A DNA stretch of 42,897 bases from CAYSRM01 sp964475205 (GCA_964475205.1 CAYYVQ010000017.1:1-42897); one strand, 5' to 3'. Shown: positions 26,116-34,477, counted from the first letter of the stretch. The notes: generated by a model not told the origin, from the sequence alone. Numbers and translations are program-made.

Positions 26116-27231
26116 ATGATACAAATGGTCTGGACAATAGTCGTATTTTTTGCATTGGCTCTTAATGCCGAATCATCGGAGTTTACCAACCGTTATGACG
26201 AACTCGTCACCATTCATGGTGACACCTATAAGAATGTAAGACCGAAAAGACTAGAAGATGACAGCATCGTCATTTTCCACTCAGCAGGCATAAAAAAGAT
26301 TCCGGTATCAATCCTACCTACAAATGTCATTGCTGATCTGGCTTTGGACTCGCAAGGGCAAGACAGAGAGCAACACGGCTCATCTCAACGAGACGGCTTC
26401 TATGCCTGGAAGCACATAGGCAAAATCCCTGGCCAACATTCAGAGAGTTTGTCAGGCAAAACACTATACGCACTCGTGAAAACTAAACCTAAATCGACGG
26501 TCTATGTGGTGACCGGCGAACTTTCTGTGAACGAGAACGGGAGAGATTACAACAAGTACTTCTTCGACAAAACAAAAAAACTTCTCGTATTCATGAGACA
26601 TACGGTGATGCCAAGAATCGGAGAAGATTTCTTTGTTTGGCGCATTTGGCACGATGTGTCGCTCAACCACTTTAAGGACGGGTTGCCTTACAGCAACCAG
26701 GAATTGAAGACAACCCCCTCGCCGTCCCATAATCCACGAGCGAACTTTCCAATCAAATATCCCAAACACAGCAAGATCACGGAATGGCCCGGACCCCACA
26801 GCAAAGCACCAGCCCGGTCGGTTCGCAAAAAACCTTCCCCAGAAACACGAACTGTTCCCAAGCAACGCTATGCGGTGAAGAACCTTATTGTTAAGAAGGT
26901 CAAAGGGGGTTGGCTGAAAGGTGCATACGACTACTGGCTGGATGTTCACAACATGACATCTTCTCATTTTTCCGGAACTCTGCATGTACAACCCATCAAC
27001 TCGTCTACAGACAACATCCAACCTGCTGCGCAGCAATTCGATGTTTCTGTGCGAGCCGGCCTTCACAGACAAGTAAAAATGAACTCCGCTGTAGCTCCGG
27101 CCAGTCTCGGAACACATGGTGAATACGGTATTCGGGCGTTCAATGTTGAACTGAAAGACCAAGATGGAAACACCGTGTTTACTGACAAGGTATCAACCAC
27201 TAGCAAGTTTGAGGACACCAACAGGTACTAG
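26116..27231 (+). CDS. Secreted protein with PVC-type N-terminal domain (element cargo)
   Basis: This 371-residue protein has a signal peptide (~1-20, VVFFALALNAESS). Residues ~30-75 (GDTYKNVRPKRLEDDSIVIF, HSAGIKKIPVSILP) match, by eye, a small beta domain very common in secreted PVC proteins (K-x-Y-x-x-V...G...K-I-P-x-x-x-L-P). The rest is unrecognised. The middle (~95-190) is beta-rich with KTLYALVKTKPKSTVYVVTG. A Pro/Lys-rich linker (~195-245) precedes a C-terminal beta domain (~250-365). It is in line with the zinc-ribbon gene. The PVC-type domain suggests the element is native to this phylum rather than imported from afar. Confidence 0.65.
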   Translation: MIQMVWTIVVFFALALNAESSEFTNRYDELVTIHGDTYKNVRPKRLEDDSIVIFHSAGIKKIPVSILPTNVIADLALDSQGQDREQHGSSQRDGFYAWKHIGKIPGQHSESLSGKTLYALVKTKPKSTVYVVTGELSVNENGRDYNKYFFDKTKKLLVFMRHTVMPRIGEDFFVWRIWHDVSLNHFKDGLPYSNQELKTTPSPSHNPRANFPIKYPKHSKITEWPGPHSKAPARSVRKKPSPETRTVPKQRYAVKNLIVKKVKGGWLKGAYDYWLDVHNMTSSHFSGTLHVQPINSSTDNIQPAAQQFDVSVRAGLHRQVKMNSAVAPASLGTHGEYGIRAFNVELKDQDGNTVFTDKVSTTSKFEDTNRY

Positions 27232-27727
27232 CACTGAACAAGCCAGAAATCGGGGAGCCAGTAGTAGTCAAGGTCTGACCTAACAATTATCGGCCGTGAG
27301 AACCACATCCTGCTATTTGGCATTCCATCAGTTCCCTCTCCTGAACTTCCACGGAGCAATAACCGACAATACCCGCGCGAGGATCAGGTTGAGGAAAAGC
27401 GAGATCGGCGGTAACCCTCTTCTTTACGTTTTAAGCTCCCTGTCCGAACAAGAACGTGCCTTTTACCACAAGACATACGTGGGCCGATATCACAAGAACG
27501 GGAAAATCGGACGGGAAGTGATGGAAAATTTTTCCAAGTGGCATGAAAGGGCCATCCAAAACACCGAACCCATAACACCGCCGCCGGGGGGGTGTTGCTG
27601 TTTTGTACCTTTTCCATACATCCAAAACAAGCAAACAGAAGACAAGCGAAGCGCAACGGGAAAGCAGCACAAGACACCAAAAAAGCCATATTCCCTAGGA
27701 AATAAGGCCTTATTATTACGTTTTACC
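27232..27727. other. Right end of the element, no confident gene
   Basis: An open frame (27296-27757, plus) reads through attR and shows one plausible stretch (LSSLSEQERAFYHKTYVGRY) but no ribosome-binding site or known family. AAGGTCTGACC at 27270-27280 matches the sequence just after the transposase fragment at 298-308, which hints at a transposon footprint. Confidence 0.35.
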
Positions 27728-27804
27728 TGGTACGCCCGACGCGGTTCGAACGCGTAACCTTCGGCTCCGGAGGCCGACGCTCTATCCAATTGAGCTACGG
27801 GCGC
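27728..27804 (-). tRNA. tRNA-Arg(CCG), reconstituted by the integrated element
   Basis: The minus strand folds as a complete tRNA. The acceptor pairs GCGCCCG with CGGGCGT (G1-U72 wobble). There is a D arm with GCTC/GAGC, an anticodon stem TCGGC/GCCGA with loop CTCCGGA (anticodon CCG at 27768-27770), and a T arm ACGCG-TTCGAAC-CGCGT. The discriminator A is followed by an encoded CCA (27728-27730). The 3' half from position 28 onward lies in the 48-bp repeat shared with attL. The 5' half is therefore chromosomal and the 3' half, with its CCA, comes from the element. Confidence 0.97.
27730..27777. repeat. attR: element-tRNA junction
   Basis: This is the second copy of the 48-bp repeat (first at 21399-21446), lying inside the intact tRNA-Arg gene. 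Crossover took place somewhere within it. Beyond 27777 the sequences diverge (CGCTC here, TGGAT at attL). Confidence 0.92.
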
Positions 27805-27839
27805 ATGTGAAGAGCAGAAATAATAGCACAATATGAAAT

Positions 27840-30566
27840 TTATTCAATACCTGGATTGTGTGCCTCGTTCAATTTCCCGCGAGCAATTGTCTGCGGCAGG
27901 AACTGGGCAACAAGTATTGCCATGAGCGCCCAGCCGGTGTGGCCCGATATTCCCGCTGCGAGCGCAGCAGCCAGTAGAAAGATCCAGAAAGCAAACTGGA
28001 GTTTCCTGTGCTCAATACCCGTTGTTGCCCTTCTTTTTTTCCATTTCTTTGCGCGGAAATATGCGAAAACAACAAGCGTGAGTGCGGTTCCGAAGTAGAA
28101 CATAAGCCCCAGGTAAACACAGGCCGGTTTGCTTCCGCCGGTGACAATATCTGTTGAAGGGTGGGGGCGCTCTGAAAGGAAATACAGAACACACGCTTCG
28201 CCAAGGTACGGGGCGTGTTCAGAGTCCGACAGAATCCGGGGCCCCAGCAGGCTGCCGTCAGGCAAAGGCCATGTTGCGGCAATGACCTGTGTGCCCAGTG
28301 TGTAGGCGTGATCCAGCCTGCCGTTAACCTTTGCAGCGGCAAGCCCGAAAGCATTTGCTGCGGGACTGAACCCGCCGATAATCGGACCTGCATCAACATC
28401 GTACCACTTGCGCATATTGACGTACTCCCTGAATTCCGGCTCTATTTCCCTGGGAAACTCGCGGAAGCCAGAAGCCCACCATTTGTCTTGCCAGAAATGC
28501 TCTTCGTAACTTGCATACCATTCCCTGGCTGTCTCAGACCAGAGTTCCGGAGCGAAGATTAATGCATACGAATTACCCACACCGCGAGAGGGACCGAAGA
28601 ACCGTCCGCTCCAGTCATCAACCCTGTAAGGTATGAGTCCCAGGGAATCCAGCATATCACCCTGAAAAGCGCGGATGGAACGGGCAATGAATCTGCTATG
28701 ATCGGTTCCCAGCGCCTCGTCCGCGCGCTGAATGCAAGCGATAGCAGCCAAAACATCTATGGGGTAACACTCATCCGGGTAATCATCCAGCACACCGTGG
28801 CGCGAAGCGTCGAGTTCCGCCGCCAGGGTGTCGATCTGATCTTTAAGCACATGTGTGTATTCTCCGTTGCCAATAAGCTTTTCATGGCTTGTCAGTCCCG
28901 CAATTATCAGAGACCGGAAGAAGACATTTCTGTCATGCATGTAATCGTTGCCCCAATGTTGCCGTACCCAGGTGTGATGCACGGGATCCATTATAAGGTT
29001 AACCGCAGCTTCAATGGTCTCCCGGGCGTATACCCGTGGTTCTTCTTCTGCCAGGCTGTTGTCCTTCTCCCATGCCGCTTGCAGATTTTCAGTTGCCCAA
29101 AGGTAATAGACCGATCCGAACATGGGCCATTCAGTGTCTGGCACATTGTATAATCCCAGTGAGCCCGCCTTTCCGGAAGCCACCCGTTTCCTTGCCCATT
29201 CACCGTAACGAGGAGTTAAATCGGAATGAATAGACCATGTCAGGGCTGGAATATCTTTGTTGCCAAGCGCGGGATCGGAAAGATGTCGAATCACAAGGAA
29301 ACCCGGAGCAATAAAGAACCACACAGCAAGGAAAACCAGTATCAAGCTGTTGCCATATTTTACTGCGCTGGTGAATACAGACGGTGAAGCAACTTCTAAA
29401 GCGGCCTCCTCACAGGTGTCGGGATTGTCCTTCCGGGTAAAAAGCGCCGCTACAACCGCGCATTCAAGACCAAACGGCAGGTAACCGGCATAACCGAGCA
29501 GCGGCATCTCGAAGATTTTGAACCGGTTGACAAAGGGGACCAGGTAAATCCACTTTGCGGCGCTGCGATAATTCCACAGTTCCCAGAAGAAGCCACAGAC
29601 AAGAGCGGACAGAGCAATCAGGCAGATTGTCTTCCACCGTCCTTTTTCAATGCCTGAGAATATCGTCTTCCGTCCCTTGGCCGCCTGGAACGAAGTTATG
29701 ATGAACAGCGGCGATACCCATAGCAGGGGGAACAGGTAATCAGGCGCAATACCTATCATCGCCAGGCCGGCGGCAAATATGATCAATCCGAAGACGCCGG
29801 CGAGCTTTGGATAAGGAATGCGGATCCTGATGAAATTATCCAACCCTGCGCTGACTCGTGGAAAGGATAACAGCAATTCGTTCGTGCCTAAGACCGCCGG
29901 AAGTACCGTGGAGAACGGAAGCGTTGCGAAAAGGAAATACTGCAAAGGAGAAAGCCCTTTTACACCCTCGTAATGCCAGTTTTGAACAAAGCGGTTAAGG
30001 TACTCAAAGTACCACCAGAAAAAAGCGCTGATAAAGAAAAGAACAACAAAATAGCCGGTTCTGTTTTGCAGAAGGCATCGCCCCGTCCGTTTGAATGTCA
30101 GAGCATTGACAACTATGATGTATCCCAACCATATGGGACTGAAGGTAAACTTCTGTAGCGGCTCGAACCACTGGAAACGCGTCCATGCAAAAAACCAAAA
30201 GATAGCCGTAAGCGCGAGACCGATCCAGCCCCACCACGGGAATTGATTTCTGTTTTTCGATTCAACGCCCGTTATTTCGTTGCGGCTGCATAAGACGCGC
30301 AATAAAAATGGACAGACAACGGCCAGTATAAGAATTGCAAGCCCGATGAATACGGGCCACGAAAAACCCGGATGCTCCACGTAAACCGTGGTTGGGGGGA
30401 ACTCAAGATATTGAGCCACCTGTTTTCGAAGAATTACAATTCCCGCAAGAGGAAGAACCAGGAGAAGCAGGATCAGTTCAATTCTTTCTCTTATTGCGCG
30501 GTTTATTGTCATATCCGCCTGGCGGTCCTCAGTGAAGGATAACGAGCGTATAGCTTTTTCTATCAA
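27840..30566 (-). CDS. Large polytopic membrane protein with C-terminal alpha/alpha-barrel-like domain
   Basis: This protein has up to 908 residues. TTG 30566 lies 14 bp after serC, while ATG 30512 would remove 18 residues. The N-terminal ~430 residues hold about ten TM segments (for example LILLLLVLPLAGIVIL and PVFIGLAILILAVV). Residues ~450-800 are soluble, helical and Trp/Tyr-rich (TEWPMFGSVYYLWATENLQ, DAGPIIGGFSPAANAFGLAA, LPDGSLLGPRILSDSEHAPYLG). This is reminiscent of (alpha/alpha)6 barrels such as linalool dehydratase-isomerase, but the family is not assigned with certainty. Two or three TM segments close the protein. The orientation of the soluble domain is not known. It is probably co-transcribed with serC. 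Confidence 0.7.
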   Translation of the reverse strand: MIEKAIRSLSFTEDRQADMTINRAIRERIELILLLLVLPLAGIVILRKQVAQYLEFPPTTVYVEHPGFSWPVFIGLAILILAVVCPFLLRVLCSRNEITGVESKNRNQFPWWGWIGLALTAIFWFFAWTRFQWFEPLQKFTFSPIWLGYIIVVNALTFKRTGRCLLQNRTGYFVVLFFISAFFWWYFEYLNRFVQNWHYEGVKGLSPLQYFLFATLPFSTVLPAVLGTNELLLSFPRVSAGLDNFIRIRIPYPKLAGVFGLIIFAAGLAMIGIAPDYLFPLLWVSPLFIITSFQAAKGRKTIFSGIEKGRWKTICLIALSALVCGFFWELWNYRSAAKWIYLVPFVNRFKIFEMPLLGYAGYLPFGLECAVVAALFTRKDNPDTCEEAALEVASPSVFTSAVKYGNSLILVFLAVWFFIAPGFLVIRHLSDPALGNKDIPALTWSIHSDLTPRYGEWARKRVASGKAGSLGLYNVPDTEWPMFGSVYYLWATENLQAAWEKDNSLAEEEPRVYARETIEAAVNLIMDPVHHTWVRQHWGNDYMHDRNVFFRSLIIAGLTSHEKLIGNGEYTHVLKDQIDTLAAELDASRHGVLDDYPDECYPIDVLAAIACIQRADEALGTDHSRFIARSIRAFQGDMLDSLGLIPYRVDDWSGRFFGPSRGVGNSYALIFAPELWSETAREWYASYEEHFWQDKWWASGFREFPREIEPEFREYVNMRKWYDVDAGPIIGGFSPAANAFGLAAAKVNGRLDHAYTLGTQVIAATWPLPDGSLLGPRILSDSEHAPYLGEACVLYFLSERPHPSTDIVTGGSKPACVYLGLMFYFGTALTLVVFAYFRAKKWKKRRATTGIEHRKLQFAFWIFLLAAALAAGISGHTGWALMAILVAQFLPQTIARGKLNEAHNPGIE

Positions 30567-30580
30567 CGACCTGACACAGT

Positions 30581-31657
30581 TCAGCCGTTTTGTTTCTCGA
30601 ATTCTTTCATGAATTCGACAAGCGCGTCGACACCTTCGGGCGGGAAGGCGTTGTAGATGGAAGCTCTTATCCCGCCTACCGATCTGTGCCCTTTCAACCC
30701 TTTCAGGCCTCTGTCGGCAGCCTGCTCGACAAACTGTTTTTCAAGTTCCTCGTCAGGCAGTCTGAATGTTACGTTCATTATTGAGCGGCTGTCGGGATGC
30801 GCCGTCCCTTTGTAGAAGTCGGTAGCGTCTATCGCGCTGTATAATTTGGCCGCCTTCTCCTCATTGCGCTTATATATGGTATCCAGCCCGAGGCTCTTAA
30901 TCCATCGCGTTGTAAGCATAAGCATGTATATGGCAAATGTCGGCGGTGTGTTGAACCGGGAACCTTTTTCAATATGGGTTTTATATTTTAATATAGAGGG
31001 CAATTCATCGCTGGCCTGCTCAACCAGATCTTTTCGAATTATCGCGACGGTTAAGCCTGCCGGTCCAAGATTCTTCTGGGCTCCTGCGTATGCAAGGCTG
31101 AACCGGGTCATATCTATCGGTCGCGACAGAATATCCGAAGACATATCGGCGACAAGTGGAGCTTCCACATCTGGAACCTGTTTCCACTGAGTACCCTCAA
31201 TGGTCTCGTTAGTTGTCATATGAACATACGCAGCATCAGGTGTAAGCTGCAGTTCGTTCTGCGAGGGCATTCGCGCAGGCTTATCCCCCGAAGTGTCCGC
31301 CGCAACATTGACATTGCCGACAATCCCCGCTTCCTTTATCGCCTTGGTTGCCCATGAACCGCTATTGGTGTAATCGGCCGTTTTACCGCCACGAAGAAGA
31401 TTCAGCGGCACCATAGCGAACTGTGTGCTGGCGCCTCCCTGCATGAAAAGCGCTTCATAGTCTTCATTCAACCCAAGCAGTTCTTTCAGGTTAGCCACAG
31501 CTTCTTCATGTACTTCGGTGTATTCTTTGCCTCTGTGGCTGCTTTCCATTATGGAAATGCCGGTATTCTTGTAATCAAGCAATTCGTCTTGTGCCTGTTT
31601 TAAAACTTCATCCGGCATAACAGCCGGTCCGGGGAAGAAATTGTAGGCTCTATTCAT
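30581..31657 (-). CDS. serC: Phosphoserine aminotransferase
   Basis: This 358-residue PLP enzyme converts 3-phosphohydroxypyruvate and glutamate to phosphoserine in serine (and vitamin B6) synthesis. The N-terminal YNFFPGPAVMP, SHRGKEY, QGGASTQFAMVP and the PLP lysine Lys195 in AGAQKNLGPAG are diagnostic. So is the C-terminal GLKGHRSVGGIRASIYNAFP. Length matches the family. ATG 31657 has a GGAGG Shine-Dalgarno. It lies upstream of the large membrane protein on the minus strand. Confidence 0.97.
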   Translation of the reverse strand: MNRAYNFFPGPAVMPDEVLKQAQDELLDYKNTGISIMESSHRGKEYTEVHEEAVANLKELLGLNEDYEALFMQGGASTQFAMVPLNLLRGGKTADYTNSGSWATKAIKEAGIVGNVNVAADTSGDKPARMPSQNELQLTPDAAYVHMTTNETIEGTQWKQVPDVEAPLVADMSSDILSRPIDMTRFSLAYAGAQKNLGPAGLTVAIIRKDLVEQASDELPSILKYKTHIEKGSRFNTPPTFAIYMLMLTTRWIKSLGLDTIYKRNEEKAAKLYSAIDATDFYKGTAHPDSRSIMNVTFRLPDEELEKQFVEQAADRGLKGLKGHRSVGGIRASIYNAFPPEGVDALVEFMKEFEKQNG

Positions 31658-31960
31658 GTTATTGCCTCCGTTTGCGTCTAAGTTAAAGCAAAGAATCTAC
31701 ATCCATCTCACTGCGGAGTCAATGCTGTTTGCATTCAGCCAGGGGGTAAGGCTTTTCGCAGTTTTACTTAAGGTTTAGAACGATAGACATTCTATCAGTA
31801 ATTTGGGAAATTTTTGTAAGTTTCAGAAAAATTTATCAATCTGTGCCTGACAGAGATTACGGAAATGAGATATAGCAGGCATTAAATTGTAAGTCAAGTA
31901 CGTGGGTCAGAATAGTACGCTTCGTTTATTGATTTACCAATAGCCCATGAAAGGATAAAG
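31658..31960. other. Intergenic region between serC and the DUF3096 gene
   Basis: The region must hold the divergent promoters. A small hairpin, GATAGA-CAT-TCTATC, is at 31782-31796. The stretch 31790-31850 is AT-rich. No gene is seen. Confidence 0.5.
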
Positions 31961-32095
31961 ATGGATACAGAGATTACAATCGGGGTGGTATCGCTCATGG
32001 CAGGGATCCTCATCCTGGCCATGCCGCGCCTGTTGAACTATGTGGTAGCGGCATACCTGATAGCGTTTGGTGTGCTGACACTTCTGAAGGGTTAA
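31961..32095 (+). CDS. Small membrane protein, DUF3096 family
   Basis: This 44-residue gene is easy to miss. ATG 31961 is preceded by GAAAGGA. The protein is almost entirely two hydrophobic segments: VVSLMAGILILAMP, then RLLNYVVAAYLIAFGVLTLL and a final KG. The pattern G-I-L-I-L-x-x-P-R-L-L-N-Y-x-V-A-x-Y-L-I is that of DUF3096 proteins, whose function is unknown. The gene is followed by an outer-membrane protein gene. An antisense open frame over this locus shows no support. Confidence 0.8.
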   Translation: MDTEITIGVVSLMAGILILAMPRLLNYVVAAYLIAFGVLTLLKG

Positions 32096-32189
32096 CTGCA
32101 GAGATGTATTTTGCGAAGTAAGGAGGAGCATAACGTAGAACGAACAGAGCTTGTATTCAAGTGCGACTCGATTAACCAGGAGGATTATC

Positions 32190-32720
32190 ATGAAGAAAGT
32201 TTTGACAGTAATAGCAATGTTGGCAGTGATTATAGGAGCCGCGGAAGCCGGAGATATCAGCGGGTATGGATCGTATTGGAACACCGACGAGTTGGACGAA
32301 ACCTGGGGCGCCGGAGCGCGCTTGCGCATTGGAGCCGGAAAATCACCCTGGCTTGAAATACGCGGCACTTATTTCGATGACTTGACCGAAGATTCGTTTA
32401 CTATTGAGCTGGAAACAATACCGGTTGACATCGGGTTCGGATTTAACATTCTCCCGGATGAGAACCTCAATGTGTACCTTGCAGGCGGAGGTACATACTA
32501 TTTTCTTGATACCGATAGCTTTGATGTTGACGACCAGCTTGGTTGGTATGCCGGAGCCGGGGCCGATTTCGTGCTAAGCGATCATATCAGCATCTTTGCT
32601 GAATTCATGTATCGCGGCGTGGAAGCTACGGTCGAGGATGATGATCTGGATATGATCGAGGATGATGCGGACATCGACATGAATGGAACTGTTGTCAACG
32701 TCGGCCTGGTCTTTAAATAA
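32190..32720 (+). CDS. Outer-membrane beta-barrel protein
   Basis: ATG 32190 has an AGGAGG Shine-Dalgarno. The protein is 176 residues with a signal peptide ending GAAEA (~20). The mature part is rich in alternating strands with aromatic girdles (WLEIRGTYFDDL, NVYLAGGGTYYFLD, LGWYAGAGADFVLSDHISIF). The final strand ends in Phe-Lys (VVNVGLVFK). This fits the small eight-stranded OMP_b-brl/OmpA-like barrels. Near the end is an acidic loop (DDDLDMIEDDADIDM) that could bind cations. The specific role is unknown. Confidence 0.8.
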   Translation: MKKVLTVIAMLAVIIGAAEAGDISGYGSYWNTDELDETWGAGARLRIGAGKSPWLEIRGTYFDDLTEDSFTIELETIPVDIGFGFNILPDENLNVYLAGGGTYYFLDTDSFDVDDQLGWYAGAGADFVLSDHISIFAEFMYRGVEATVEDDDLDMIEDDADIDMNGTVVNVGLVFK

Positions 32721-32746
32721 GCCAGAGTTCACGGCTCGCAAGACTT

Positions 32747-32793
32747 CAACCGGGCCCCATCAAGTTGTTTTGGAGCAGGCGGGGGGCCGGTTG
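32747..32793 (+). terminator. Imperfect GC-rich hairpin after the beta-barrel gene
   Basis: CAACCGG-GCCCC (32747-32758) pairs with GGGG...CCGGTTG (up to 32793) around a ~20-nt loop. It lies 27 bp after the stop. There is no clear U-run. Confidence 0.45.
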
Positions 32794-32848
32794 ACGAAGT
32801 GGTGCATACCCTTGAGCGGTATTAATCCTGAATCCGGCAGTAGAAAAC

Positions 32849-32875
32849 CACTAATGGACACTAAATAGCACTAAT
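32849..32875 (+). repeat. Decamer tandem repeat CACTAATnnn (three units)
   Basis: CACTAAT (32849), CACTAAA (32859) and CACTAAT (32869) are spaced at exactly 10 bp. A related array (CACGAAT type) lies on the other strand at 32976-33032. Such decamer vestiges recur in PVC genomes, to my recollection; no function is known. Confidence 0.75.
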
Positions 32876-32975
32876 GTTTTGAAATAGCTGGAAAAAGCAT
32901 CAAAAGAAAACTTCATGAGCACATTGAACCCTGCACCAAATGGGTGCAGTTGCATTGTGGATAATACCCTCATTT

Positions 32976-33032
32976 ATTCGTGTCTATTCGCCTGCCTGTG
33001 CGTGTCCGCACGCAGACAGGTGTGCATTCGTG
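32976..33032 (-). repeat. Decamer repeat (CACGAATnnn) split by a 35-bp hairpin insert with 5-bp duplication
   Basis: On the plus strand ATTCGTG at 32976 and ATTCG at 32986 keep the 10-bp period. Then 35 bp (32991-33025) intervene, after which ATTCG (33026-33030) is repeated and continues as TGGTTC. Removing the insert plus one ATTCG restores an uninterrupted repeat. The insert contains an imperfect palindrome (TGCGTG-TCCG-CACGCA core, CCTG/CAGG ends). Confidence 0.65.
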
Positions 33033-33049
33033 GTTCAACTGCTCTTTAT

Positions 33050-33182
33050 AGGGTGAAAAGTAGTTGCTGTCCTTGAATCCGGCCGCCCAGGCCGCCTCGC
33101 TGATATTATGGTCCCCTCCGCGCAAGCGCTTCCCGCCGCGGGCCCACCCCCGGACATGCGTCAGATACATGCCCGCTGTCAT
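33050..33182 (-). pseudogene. Remnant of an AraC-family HTH domain
   Basis: The minus strand encodes NISEAAWAAGFKDSNYFS, the second helix-turn-helix of AraC-type regulators, preceded by a damaged KRLRGG linker. The expected continuation (RxFKKxxGxxPxxYR) is degraded. The frame then runs into the decamer repeat and its hairpin insert. No upstream part of the regulator is found. It is a dead fragment. Confidence 0.65.
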
Positions 33183-33295
33183 GCTGGTGGCTTCCTTCGG
33201 TGTGTCTGCACGGCGAGAGCCCGGACAGACCGGTTTCGCCCCACACTACCGATACTCTGAACCGTTTCTGCTCGAAAAAGTGTGAGCAATACAGG

Positions 33296-34477
33296 TTAGT
33301 CATCCCGCCAATGCTTGTCCGCAAAATCCATATAGCGATTCCAGTCATATACGGTAAGGTTATGTTCCCCTTTTCGAATGTGGTAGCCGATGTGGCCGGT
33401 GTGCAAAGGTTCCTCGGGTTCAGGCATTTCAGTCGTGCCCAATCCGCTCAGGCCGAATAGCCGATAGACAGGTTCAGCGTGAACACACGACAGGAACTCA
33501 CCTTTTATGTCACAATACTTGTCCTGAGAAGCGCTTGCCACATAAACAGGCCTTGGAGCTATGAGAGCTATCAACATGTGCTGATCGACAGGCAATTCAT
33601 CTTCTTTGTTATTGAATTTCTTATAATTGTCGCAAAACCAGTGTGGAAAACGCTTGTTGATCATGGAAACCGTTTCTACACGCTTTCGCCGGGCCAGGGC
33701 TGCGCCTGTGCAGCCGGAGTTATTGCTGATAACAAGAGCGAAACGTTCATCTCGGGCGCCGCACCAGAGCGAGGCCTTCCCGCCACGCGAGTGGCCAACG
33801 ACGGCCATCCGTGTTGCGTCGACGTCGCCATCGGTTTCAAAGTAGTCCATGACCCTGCTGGCGCCCCAGGCCCAAGCGGCGATGGCGCCCCAGGCATCAT
33901 CAGGACGCGGTGAAACCTCTGGATCAAATATTCCATGCACCCCGTTCTTGAAGCCGTCGTTGTTATCCGGGTCAAGGTCGGAATTATGAAATGAGGCTGC
34001 AACGTAACCGCGCCCGACAATTTCTTCGGCAGGCCAGAATGGACTTTTTTGCTTTCGTGTCGGGTCAATGTTCTCACGGCCTCGATTACAGATCAACAAA
34101 AAACCGGGTACTGGGGCTGGAGCTTTGTTCGGGATAAAGACAGCCAGATGGATTACACCCTTGCCACCATTACCGGAGAAGTGGATGTCCACGAGCTTGC
34201 GCGTTGCCATACCGCCCATGGCTTCTTTGTCGGTCTTTTTTACATCGAACCTAAGGGTATCGGGCCGGCCGACCGGGGCGCGACCGTAGACATGTCTTTG
34301 AAAGAGCTCAAGGATTTCCGGCCGCCGTGTTTGCCACTGATCGGGTGTTGTGGCCCTGTTCCCCGAGCTGGTAACCAGGGGATCGGGCAAGGATAGGTCA
34401 TCAGCAGCCTTAACGGTTATAACCATAAGAATTACTCCGCAGATTGCTGCAAATCTTTTTAGCCTTTTGTTTTTCAC
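33296..34477 (-). CDS. Glucuronoyl esterase (carbohydrate esterase family 15-like)
   Basis: I prefer GTG 34477 (393 residues): it gives a clean signal peptide (KNKRLKRFAAICGVILMVIT, cut after VKA), and a promoter lies just upstream. The longer ATG 34522 would overlap the -10. The alpha/beta hydrolase has catalytic Ser230 in GHSRGGKA. Other CE15 marks are LFQRHVYGRAP near the N-terminus, GAIAAWAWGASRVMDYF before the nucleophile, and His in GEHNLTVYDWNRYMDF. CE15 enzymes cut the ester between lignin or other alcohols and glucuronic acid of xylan or related polysaccharides. The protein is exported. Confidence 0.85.
   Translation of the reverse strand: MKNKRLKRFAAICGVILMVITVKAADDLSLPDPLVTSSGNRATTPDQWQTRRPEILELFQRHVYGRAPVGRPDTLRFDVKKTDKEAMGGMATRKLVDIHFSGNGGKGVIHLAVFIPNKAPAPVPGFLLICNRGRENIDPTRKQKSPFWPAEEIVGRGYVAASFHNSDLDPDNNDGFKNGVHGIFDPEVSPRPDDAWGAIAAWAWGASRVMDYFETDGDVDATRMAVVGHSRGGKASLWCGARDERFALVISNNSGCTGAALARRKRVETVSMINKRFPHWFCDNYKKFNNKEDELPVDQHMLIALIAPRPVYVASASQDKYCDIKGEFLSCVHAEPVYRLFGLSGLGTTEMPEPEEPLHTGHIGYHIRKGEHNLTVYDWNRYMDFADKHWRDD

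Larger units (their letters stand above)
21399..27777. mobile_element. Integrated genomic element (~6.4 kb) in tRNA-Arg(CCG)
   Basis: The element is bounded by perfect 48-bp direct repeats of the tRNA 3' half. The integrase gene lies 122 bp inside one end, pointing inward. Gene content is integrase, unknown HTH protein, iteron-like repeats, AlpA/excisionase-like gene, a 313-residue replication- or regulator-like gene, a broken phage-type HTH gene, a zinc-ribbon membrane protein and a secreted protein. There are no capsid, tail, conjugation or restriction genes, so it is best called a small integrative (mobilisable or satellite-like) element. An alternative is a decayed prophage. Confidence 0.9.

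Noticed and set aside
27296..27757. 153-codon plus-strand open frame at the right end of the element
   Set aside because: It reads through attR and into the tRNA, begins with GTG without a ribosome-binding site, and has a low-complexity end. A short stretch looks protein-like, so it may be a relic, but I cannot support it as a gene.
27490..27831. Minus-strand open frame containing PVAQLDRASASGAEGYAFEPRRA
   Set aside because: This is the well-known false translation of a tRNA gene; here it is the tRNA-Arg at 27728-27804.
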